Source of the DNA: Chara braunii
Lineage: Eukaryota > Streptophyta > Charophyceae > Charales > Characeae
Direction of reading: 5' to 3'
Length of the DNA stretch: 63,430 nt
NCBI GenBank assembly: GCA_003427395.1
Contig: BFEA01000588.1
Location: 448,945 to 512,374 of the forward strand
A program made the position numbers and the translations under genes. Below, piece by piece: positions 55,073 to 63,430 of this stretch (positions within the stretch are counted from its first letter, which is position 1; each line of letters starts with the position of its first letter). The notes beneath the pieces were generated by a model. The model made no database searches. It was not told the origin of the DNA and saw only the letters and a list, made by a program, of their open reading frames with translations.

Positions 55073-56190
55073 TGTTACATCTTCGACGCCACACGGGTTC
55101 TACCGGACCCGACTGAGGGTTCGAGGGACACAGTAGGGCCTAAAGGCCCGACCTTGGGGGTACTACAGGCCGTAAAGGCCTTACCTTGGACCAGACCCAA
55201 TGGGCAGGCCCAAACGACATTACCGTTTGGGCCTGGCGGCGCTCTTGAGGCTGCCGCCCGCCGGTTGGGGCTGAACCGTCCATCTTGACGGTTCAGGGCA
55301 CGGCCAGGCCTCGCAGCATTGAGGCCCGCCTCAGCCCCACCGATACAAAAGTACCGGTCCAGCCTCATTGAGGCTATCGACCCACCGACACTCTAACGGT
55401 GCGGTATGGTACAGCGCAAATCAGCGATGGCGCTAAGTTTAGCGCAGGAGCAGCGAGGAGCAGCGCAACATTAGCGCAGCAGCAGCGAGCGGAGCAGCAG
55501 CAGCGGCGACTGGGCCTATCGGCGGCCATAGCCGCATGAGGTATCGGGAGTCGGAGGCTTCTCTCCTCCCTCCCATCGCCAGTCCCCCCTCTCTCTCTCT
55601 CCTCCTCGGCTCCCTTCTTCTTCTTCTTCTTCTTCTTCTTCTTCTCCTTCTTCTTCTTCTCCTTCTTCTGCTTCTTCTTCTTCTTCTTCAGACTGGAGAC
55701 TTATACTAGTTGGACAGAGATCAGAGTTGGACTTCGGTGGCAAGAGGTTGTGGTACTTACCGGATTCGAGACTTGGAGATTGTTGGGGATGATACTCGGC
55801 TGCATCACAGATTTGACACCGGTTACATTAGGATCATGTATCTCCGACATTGGTGACTTATTGTCCTCGACATTTTGATCTTGTTCGATGACATTTTGGA
55901 TTACCATATCGGTGACCTACTGGTTTTCTATCTCGGTGACATTTGGTGCTACCTACATCTCCCACCTCCTTCGTCTCTCCTCCCACCTTCATATGTGTAT
56001 GTGTGTACGGGGCTGAGCATCGTCCATGTATGGCTCAAACCCCACCATCTCACGATTGTATGTGTGTGGAGTGATATCTATGTGAGTCAGTCTATGTGAG
56101 TCAGTCCGTTTATCAGACTTCCGCTGCATATATGCTCATCCTACATTGGTTGATCTTTGGTTCTGCCCATACTCATTGAAGTATGTAACA
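55073..56190 (+). repeat. Element C 5' LTR
   Basis: 1,118 bp. U3 has GGGCCTAAAGGCCC and related palindromes (about 55136). A TATA-like GATACAAAAG lies at about 55342, GGCCATAGCC at 55524, a (CTT)n tract at about 55615-55690, and TACTTACCGG at 55754. It ends GTATGTAACA. Confidence 0.95.
55615..55690. repeat. (CTT)n microsatellite in the C 5' LTR
   Basis: CTT repeats interrupted by CTCC and CTG units. The corresponding tract in the 3' LTR (63331-63430) is longer and purer. Confidence 0.92.
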
Positions 56191-56194
56191 GTTT

Positions 56195-56206
56195 TGGTAT
56201 CGGAGC
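56195..56206 (+). promoter_or_regulatory. Element C primer binding site
   Basis: TGGTATCGGAGC, 4 nt after the LTR. It differs by one base from the initiator-Met site used by A. Confidence 0.82.
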
Positions 56207-57359
56207 AGACCAGTTTACGGATCTGCTCATTAGGTAAGTCTGATTTAGGAATTAGATTGCTTCTTCAATCTTCCAAATCAGCGTTGTATTACTATCAAGT
56301 TCAAAGTTGCAAAATTTTTTCTTTTTTTCGGTATTCTACTTATTTCGGCATTTCCGTTTTATTGCGGTATTCGGACTTATAATTCGGATTTCTGTTTGAT
56401 TCCGGTATGCTGTTTGTTTAGGTTCCGATTAATTGATACTAATCCAATAATTTGTTAGGATCGGATTTCTGATTTGAAAACGTTATTAGGGTTCAATCAG
56501 TATCCTGTTGAAATTCGGCATTCTGATTTCCATTCAGCAGTCTGTTTTTAACTTCGGCATTCTATTGTAAAACCTATATTTCGTTTTTCTTTTAGTATTT
56601 CCGTTTTTCCTTCAGTATTGGAAATTAGGGTTATGAAATTTTGGTTGTTTGATCAACTTGGGAATTTCGAACGTTTTGGAACCGTAATACCGGAAATTCC
56701 GCGGAAACACGGAAAATTAGGGTTGGTCCCGAATTTTTCGCGAATTTTTTTCTTTTTCTTTTCCCTTGTTGGAGAAATTCCGAAAACGGATTTAGGCCTT
56801 TAAAAATCGGATTTTGACGGTGGAAATTCTCGAAAATTCGCATTTTTGAAAATTCGAGTGTTTTTCTCCGGATTTTTTCCGATTTTTTTTTTTTTGGCAA
56901 ATTAATCCGAATCTGACCCTCACATTGCAACTTCCGGGTAGTTCACTAATTAACGGTGAACTCCCGGACCATAATTGATCTCAAAAGAGACCTAATCTTA
57001 ATACAATTCAAATTCGTTCATTATCATTATTACAAATATTGTTTATTGATTATCATCAAGAAATCTTTAGTGCAAACATTGTTTATTGATTATCATTAAG
57101 GGATTTTATTGCGTATTAATCATTAATTAATTTTATTGATTAAATAGTTCGTTATTATTTCTTCTTATTACGATTTTTTTTTTGGAATTGTTTACGGGAA
57201 ACTATTTTTTTCCGTTTTGATTAGGTGTCTACAGTCCATCAGTGGGACAGGGGACTGTATGCGTATTGTTTGATTGTTCTACCCCTGTTCCCACTCTCCC
57301 GACCCTTCTCGTATTTTGTGACCACCGGGACCTCTCAAGTACCACATCAGTTCACACTG
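56207..57359 (+). other. Element C AT-rich leader with TTCGG-ATT repeats
   Basis: About 1.15 kb, strongly AT-rich. 56326-56600 contains at least nine variants of TTCGGYATTC, and 56680-56880 contains AAATTCCG/CGGAAATTC words. The 61- and 99-codon ORFs overlapping it are not supported. Confidence 0.65.
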
Positions 57360-58824
57360 ATGTCGATGGAACAGGACATCGGGGCACTGCCACGACGCAG
57401 TGCCAGGCTTGCAGTTCGTACCCGCCCTGTGGTACCTCCAAGACCCAAGCAGCGAATCAGCAAGCGGAAGACTCCAGTAGCATCAAGTACAACAATAACA
57501 GTACCGAGTACCACCGGGGTTCTTCCCACATGCTCGGTCCAAGGGGCCGGTGAGCCGTTGGCAGCTTACCTTCAACGGGTACAAGCATTCACAGATGTCG
57601 TAGCTACCGCAAAGGCACAGGAGGAGGCAGCAGAGGTAGAACGTCAGCGGCTGGCCAATGAGGCGGCGGCCCTAGCTCAGCAGACTGCTGAGGCTGACGC
57701 CGTGGTGCGAGACAAGCGGAACGCCATTTGCATGGAGTCCTTGACTATGAATGAGAGTCGGTGGACGACACTGCTCCAGGGCATGCTGTTTGTGCCTTCG
57801 GAAACACAGGCGGATCCAACACCGGCGGAGGAAGAAAGGAGCAACCTGGCTAACCTGATGTTGAACATGATGCGAGCGATCATGTGGAACAACACGATGC
57901 TAATGGTGCAGATACACGAGGGCAGACAACTGCGACAGATTCAGCAGAATGATTCTGCAACCTTAACAGTTGTTGTTCGCGCTGCCGCCACACATCAGCA
58001 ACAACAGCAACAGCTGTTGAGCACCACCACCGCACGCGTCAACAACATCGAGGCTAACGCCTCAGCAGCGCCAGGCTGCACGACGGACGCGACGAAGCAG
58101 CTCAACGAGCGCATCGATCACGTCGTCACTATCATCGGTGATACAGACGATTTCACTAGCGTGGCCACAATCAGCAGCACGGTTCATGGTTCGCAATGTC
58201 GTGAAGGCAGCCATGAACGAGGTGTACACCTGCTCTCAAGGGAATATGCCAACTCGAGACTGGACAACTAAGTGGCAGAAGATAGTGACCACGCCAGACT
58301 TCGATTTGAGCTTTACCAATCAGCGATCCGAGTTCTTCTCGCGATCGTGCGCAGGACTGCGGTCGGCACTCGACAACGAGTACAATTATGATTCATTCCA
58401 GGCCATCCTGGATCGTGCAAACTTAGTCATCCAAACGGATGACAAGGCCGCAAACGAACGACAGTCCCAACCGCATTATGTGGCTAAGCAGGGCTATCAA
58501 CGACCGACACATAACAATGCCGTGATTTCTGAAGAAACATTCGATCTCCACGCTGCAGCAGCATCCTCGAGTGATGGAGGAATTGTAGCAGCGCTCCCGC
58601 CGAAGCCTCCCAAGAGAGTTCGGAAGAACAAGGCGACACAAGAGACGGCATCGACGGGAACTGGGCAGCGGCCATGGACGGCTTACAAGATAACCAAGGA
58701 TGTCTATGACCTTTGTCAAAAGTACGGATACTGCCTTTGGTGCAACGGCGTCACTCATTTGACCGCACAATGCCCCGAAAAGGGCAAGGCACGAGTACCC
58801 CGTCCAGCAAACTCGGGAAATTGA
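57360..58824 (+). pseudogene. Element C gag, with internal deletion
   Basis: ATG 57360 begins SMEQDIGALPRRSARLAV, followed by a basic/Pro region, AYLQRVQAF and a long Ala/Glu/Gln coiled coil to about 58130. Aligned with B, the capsid segment between about 58190 and the B-equivalent of HKRF is missing, and the frame changes there. The C-terminal frame (58150-58824) continues with MPTRDWTTKWQKI, FFSRSCAGLRSAL and the zinc knuckle CLWCNGVTHLTAQC (58732-58773), ending at TGA 58822-58824. Confidence 0.9.
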
Positions 58825-58855
58825 GTTACATAAGGAGAGGGGTGACGTCTCTCCT
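58815..58855 (+). promoter_or_regulatory. -1 ribosomal frameshift signal at the gag/pol border of element C
   Basis: GGGAAAT (58815-58821) in gag phase abuts the gag stop TGA. An 11-nt spacer leads to a stem AGGAGAG/CTCTCCT (58833-58839 with 58849-58855), extended by one G-T wobble, and a 7-9-nt loop. The -1 frame encodes GKLSYIRR and TPPEPVAL, then YEDYAAQLVPPL, matching B's -1 frame. Confidence 0.8.
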
Positions 58856-61800
58856 CACTCCGCCGGAACCGGTTGCCTTGCTAGCAATCGATGTCACTAC
58901 CGGGGAGCATGCATTAGTCGCTGATTCTCATTCTACGTACGAGGATTATGCCGCCCAGCTGGTACCACCACTAGACCAGCCGCCACGTGCACTTAGATTG
59001 CGTATGCGCAGCCTGTACACCGTCGACAAGTGATCCGGTCAGTTCGCCACTGATTTCCGAGGACTCGACGGCGTGGTCAAGACTTGAGGAGCTTGACCCG
59101 CTCACGAGAGAGGACTTCGCTTGGATGCCTCTACCCTCGACCAGAACCTTGCCAAGGCCGCATTGCAACGCCTTGATGGCAAATCTACGCTCTTATTTGC
59201 ACGCTACAGTACCAGCTCCGTTGATGGACGACGGGGTGGCGGTTGTCGACCTCCGCTCCTATCTTGCGAAGATTGACCGCGAGTACGCCACCCAAAGGTA
59301 CGTCGAAACCGACGCTCCTTTGCTCTATATCCGCATTCAAATCGGAAAGGCAACCTGTAGTGCCTTGATTGATTGCGGAGTGTCTCGCAACTTTATGAGC
59401 CAAGCCTTTATGGCCCGCGCAGGTCTTGGCCCACGCGTTCGAAGGAAGACGCAACCCACGCAAGTTACACTCGCGGACGGCCGCACGCAAAAGTCGATTG
59501 ACCGATGCGTCGACGGCGTTCCGGTGTACTTTGCGCCACTTGCGTGCGAGCCGGTGTCTTTTGACATCCTCGACACCAAGTTCGACATGATTCTAGGCAT
59601 GTCTTGGTTGCGTAGCGCCGATCATCCGGTGAACTTCCATGACCGAACCGTTCACATTCATGATCGGAACGGAGTGTTAGTNCCATGTACGGTCGCGACC
59701 CCTCACACTTCGGTTGCTTGTCACGTGGTTTCCGTTGCGCGGATTCGCGACGCCATTGCTCGGAATGACGTCGAGGAGATGGGCCTTGTATTCTTGCATG
59801 CTTTCCCCTCGCCGGACGGACCAGCTGCGTCACCGCCGGACCCACGCATTTCTCACCTCTTGGACGAGTATGGAGACGTCTTCGAGGCTCCCACCGGAAC
59901 GGTTCCGGATCGGCCCATACGTCACGGGATCACTCTCGAGGCTGGTGCCGTCCCTCCGCGTGGATGTATCTACCGCATGAGCGAAGAGGAACTCGAGGTG
60001 CTTCACGCACAACTCGATGACCTTCTCGACAAGGGCTGGATTTGCCCTAGTTGCTCGCCATACGGTGCACCTGTTCTCTTCGTTCGGAAGAAGAACAAAG
60101 ATCTACGGTTATGCATCGACTATTGCAAACTTAACGCACAAACCGTAAAGAACGCCGGCCCTCTCCCTCGGATTGATGATCTCCTTGAGCGGTTAGGCGG
60201 CGCGACGTACTTCTCGAAGTTGGACTTGAAGTCAGATTACCACCAGATTGAAATCCAGCCTCAAGATCGGTACAAGACCGCGTTCAAGACGCGGTACGGG
60301 CATTTTGAGTGGGTTGTCATGCCCGTTGGCCTCACCAATGCCCCCGCAACTTTTCAAGCAGCTATGACGACTGAGTTTCTCGACTTGCTCGATTGCAGCA
60401 TCCTCGCCTACCTCGATGACATCTTGGTCTATAGCAGGACGTTGGACGAGCACATCACACACCTTCGCGCTGTTTTGAATCGTTTGCGATTGGCCAAGTA
60501 CAAAGCGAACCGCGACAAGTGCGAGTTCGCCAAGCAAGAGTTTGAGTATTTGGGCCACTATGTTACGCCGAAAGGCATTCGTCCCTTAGCGGACAAGATC
60601 CAAGCCATCGTGGATTGGCCGGAACCCCGTTGTACGACGGATGTACGCTCTTTCATGGGTTTGGCTGGATACTATCAGCGATTCGTCGAGTCATACTCGA
60701 AAGTGGCCGCTCCTTTGTCGAGACTTCAATCCCCGAAGGTGCCCTTCGAGTTCGACGACGCAGCCCATGGCGCGTTCACTACATTGAAGGCAGCAATGCA
60801 AGCCGCACCTGCCCTCCGTATATACGACCCCACCCTACCCACCCAAGTGACTACGGACGCTTCGGGATACGGTATTGGTGCGGTGTTGGAACAGTGTCAC
60901 GAGGATGGTTGGCATCCGGTCGAGTATTTCTCCCGAAAGGTGCCTCTCGTCAACACTCTCGACGACGCTAGGAAGAAAGAGCTACTCGCGTTCGTCACCG
61001 TTCTCAAACGGTGGCGCCACTTTCTTCTCGGCCGTCTGCGGTTTAAATGGAATACGGACAACAATCCGTTGACCTTTTACAAAACGCAGGACACGGTCAC
61101 TAGCACGATCGGTCGATGGATGTATTACATCGACCAGTTCGACTTTGACCCGTGCCACATTCCCGGTCCCGCCAATCGAGCTGCGGACGCCCTCTCACAA
61201 CGGCCCGACTTTTGTGCCATTGTGACCACGACATTCGACCTCGATGACGATTTGCAGCCGCATTTCGTCAAAGGCTACAAGTCCGATCGGACTTACTCTG
61301 CAGAGCTCTCATCGGATCACCCGTCGGCTAGCCACTATCGGATTTCCGACGGGTTCCTTCTCCTTCACACGAGAGGAAATGACTTGTTAGTTGTGCCCCA
61401 AGATCGCATCTTACGGACTCGTCTTCTCGGCGAATTCCACGACGCACGACTTTTGGCACACCTTGGCGTGAACCGCACATTAGCACGCCTCCGTCAGCGT
61501 TTTCACTGGCCCGACATCCTTCATGACGTCACGAGGTACGTGGAGTCATATGCAGTTTGCCACCGTAACAAGGGTCGATCTCGAGTCCCCTTCGGCGAAC
61601 TGAAAGCGTTGCCGATTCCTCGGGCACCGCGCCTCTCCACTGCTATGGACGTGACAGGCCCGTTTCCCCGCGATCGCCACGGCCATGACGGTATTCTGAC
61701 GGTCGTTGACCGTTTGAGCAAGTATGCTCGCTTCCTTCCTTGCAAGTATCATGCTGCAGCGCCTGAGCTCGCACGACTCTTGCACACCGGTTGGATTACA

Positions 61801-62763
61801 AACCAGGGTGTTCCGGAGGACATAGTGAGCGACCGAGATACTCGCTTCATGTCAACCTTTTGGACTTCCCTCATGGCTGAGTCCGGTACGACTATGAAGC
61901 CGAGCTCGGCTCGGCACCCGCAGACGGATGGCCAGACGGAGCGAGCACACCAGACTGCTCAGATGATGTTGCGTACGCTCATCCGTCCCGACCAGAAAGA
62001 TTGGGTTGACCGTCTTCCAGACATTGAGTTCGCCTATAACACTTCGGTGCACCCGGCGATCTGCGTCACACCGTTCGAGTTAACATCATGGTGGAGAGAA
62101 AGCACGGATCTTCGCTGATCTCCTTTTGCCACAGGCTGCAGACATAGACGTCCTTTGCTCTCCCGCTTCCGTTCGGAAGTACCGGGACTTGCTGATCAAA
62201 ACCCGCGCAAATATGCAAAAGGCTCAGGTCCGCATGCAGCAGCAAGCTAACCGACGTCGACTCCCATGTCCTTTCCGCGAGGGAGACCTTGTTTGGGTCC
62301 TCTCCGAGGAATTTGCGCTCGAGCAGGACGTTTCGCGCAAACTCCTTCCGAAATGGTTCGGACCATGGGAAGTCACTTCTGTCGTTGGAGACGACCCCGC
62401 AGGTCCTTCCTTCATGATCAACATTCCACCGCACCTTACAGTGCATCGGGTCTTCCACGCGTCGAAGCTGGCCATCTACACGCCACCTTTGGCTGACGAG
62501 TTTCCCGGACGTTAGACGATCCGCCATCTATGGACGGACATCAGGAAGTTGACCGAGTCATCACGCACCGCAAGTATGGCAACAAGCCAATGCAGTACAA
62601 AGTCACATTCAATCAATGTGCGCCTGACGACACTCGGTGGATCTCTAGTGCAGACTTGCAGACTTCTGCACCCCTGATCTTCGCCAACTACGAGAAGACA
62701 CGACTTGCCAAGGCAGCAGCTCGTCCCACCCGACCCATCCCGGTACTCCGCCCTCGCAAGTAG
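58825..62763 (+). pseudogene. Element C pol: nearly intact protease-RT-RNase H-integrase with chromodomain
   Basis: The -1 frame from the slippery site runs to about 58985, where one frame change enters the 1,043-codon ORF ending at 62118. Domains: DPLTREDFAWMPLPS; protease ALIDCGVSRNFMSQAF (Asp kept, Gly-Val-Ser for Gly-Ala-Thr/Ser); RT (about 59960-60560) with LDLKSDYHQIEI and LAYLDDILVYS; RNase H (about 60850-61215) with TTDASGYGIG, KKELLAF, NTDNNPL and ADALSQRP; integrase (about 61430-62080) with FHDARLLAHLGV, first zinc Cys changed to Tyr (SYAVCHRNK), MDVTGPFP, SDRDTRFM and DGQTERAH, so DDE is intact. Frameshifts near 62085 and 62500 separate the integrase tail (WFGPWEVTSV) and chromodomain (YGNKPMQYKVTF). 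One N at 59682. Confidence 0.93.
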
Positions 62764-62774
62764 CTCGGTCTTTT

Positions 62775-62787
62775 AAGAGGGGGAGTG
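62775..62787 (+). promoter_or_regulatory. Element C polypurine tract
   Basis: AAGAGGGGGAGTG immediately upstream of the 3' LTR start. Confidence 0.85.
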
Positions 62788-63430
62788 TGTTACATCTTCG
62801 ACGCCACACGGGTCCTACCGGACCTGACTGAGGGTTAGAGGGACACAGTAGGGCCTAAAGGCCCGACCTTGGGGGTACTACAGGCTGTAAAGGCTTACCT
62901 TGGACCAGACCCGACGGGCAGGCCCAAACGACATTACCGTTTGGGCCTGGCAGCGCTCTTGAGGCTGCCGCCCGCCGGTTGGGGCTGAACCGTCCATCTT
63001 GACAGTTCAGGGCACGACCAGGCCTCGCAGCATTGAGGCCGGCCTCTGCCCCACCGGTACAAAAGTACCGGTCCAGCCTCATTGAGGCTATCGACCCACC
63101 GACACTCTAACGGTGCGGTATGGTACGGTGCGAATCAGCGCTGGCGCTAAGTTTAGCGCAGGAGCAGCGAGGAGCAGTGCAGCATTAGCGCAGCAGCAGC
63201 GAGCGGAGCAGCAGCAGCGGCAACTGGGCCTATCGGCGGCCATAGCCGCCTGAGGTATCGGGAGTCAGAGGCTTCTCTCCTCCCTCCCATCGCCAGTCCC
63301 CTCTCTCTCTCTCTCCTCCTCGGCTCCCTTCTTCTTCTTCTTCTTCTCTTCAGACTCCATCTTCTTCTTCTTCTTCTTCTTCTTCTTCTTCTTCTTCTTC
63401 TTCTTCTTCTTCTTCTTCTTCTTCTTCTTC
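62788..63430 (+). repeat. Element C 3' LTR, truncated by the window edge
   Basis: Matches 55073 onward up to the (CTT)n tract. GGCCATAGCC at 63238 is conserved. The final ~100 bp are (CTT)n. Confidence 0.95.
63331..63430. repeat. (CTT)n microsatellite at the window end
   Basis: Pure CTT/TTC units apart from a short TCAGACTCCAT interruption near 63349. It occupies the same LTR position as 55615-55690. Confidence 0.95.

Larger units (their letters stand above)
55073..63430 (+). mobile_element. Element C: Ty3/gypsy chromovirus-type retrotransposon, best preserved, 3' end beyond the window
   Basis: 5' LTR 55073-56190, primer binding site, AT-rich leader, gag with internal deletion, frameshift signal, long pol ORF (1,043 codons) plus a frameshifted tail, polypurine tract, and 3' LTR from 62788 to the window end. 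The LTRs start TGTTACATCTTCG and the 5' copy ends GTATGTAACA, the same TGTTAC/GTAACA ends as B. By eye about a dozen differences separate the first 290 bp of the two LTRs, so it is younger than G and A but not new. Confidence 0.95.

Noticed and set aside
44603-59033. A second programmed (+1) frameshift in pol of B and C
   Set aside because: The changes fall on opposite sides of the conserved VCAA block, so they are probably independent indels.

Overview
Eukaryotic, repeat-dominated DNA. I see no convincing single-copy host gene. Nearly everything recognisable is retrotransposon: several families of chromodomain-type Ty3/gypsy elements, two solo LTRs, and one Penelope-like element (PLE) whose terminal repeats carry a hammerhead ribozyme. 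A degenerate plant-type U6 snRNA copy, initiator-Met-type primer binding sites and the chromovirus style of the pol genes point to the green lineage. The combination reminds me of charophyte (Chara-like) genomes, but that is recollection, not something the sequence proves.

Layout. 1-3312: microsatellite, AT-rich and GC-rich unique or unknown sequence, and a Tn5/Nextera mate-pair junction (2334-2368) showing that the assembly was built across a library adapter. 3313-4930: fragment D, a broken PR-RT-RNase H of the B/C family. 4931-9105: element E on the minus strand, broken and interrupted by a ~1 kb insertion. 9106-11845: LTR-like promoter debris with scattered Ns, a (GT)n tract, the U6-like sequence, and pyrimidine-rich DNA. 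11846-31246: element G (plus, TSD CAAT), whose pol is split by complete minus-strand element F (17557-26774, TSD CTAG) and by solo LTR H (28478-29653, TSD CTAG, containing a 325-N gap). 31575-39549: the PLE with 1.2-1.3 kb direct terminal repeats, split by solo LTR I (36261-37274, TSD CAAG). 40040-55054: element A (plus), whose 5' LTR is split by element B (40729-46470, TSD TCTTC). 55073-63430: element C, the best preserved, running off the right edge inside its 3' LTR.

How the genes work together. Each Ty3 element encodes Gag (coiled-coil or capsid region, then a CCHC zinc knuckle) and Pol (protease, reverse transcriptase, RNase H, HHCC and DDE integrase, chromodomain) between LTRs, with an initiator-Met-type primer binding site and a polypurine tract. 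The most striking observation is that elements A, B, C, F and G, and decayed E, all carry a candidate -1 ribosomal frameshift signal at the gag/pol border. Each has a slippery heptamer (GGGAAAC, GGGAAAT or AAAAAAC; AGGAAAC in E) in the gag frame just before or within a few codons of the gag stop, followed 7-13 nt later by a 7-11 bp hairpin, usually with a 9-nt loop. The -1 frame opens into pol. The stem sequences differ between families while the architecture is kept.

All elements look dead: nonsense codons (often CAG/CAA to TAG/TAA and CGA to TGA), frameshifts, internal deletions and lost catalytic residues. Other patterns crossing family borders are a GCCATAGC motif about 110-185 bp downstream of the TATA-like box in different LTR families, and a split in target-site duplication length (4 bp for TGC-type LTRs and H, 5 bp for B).
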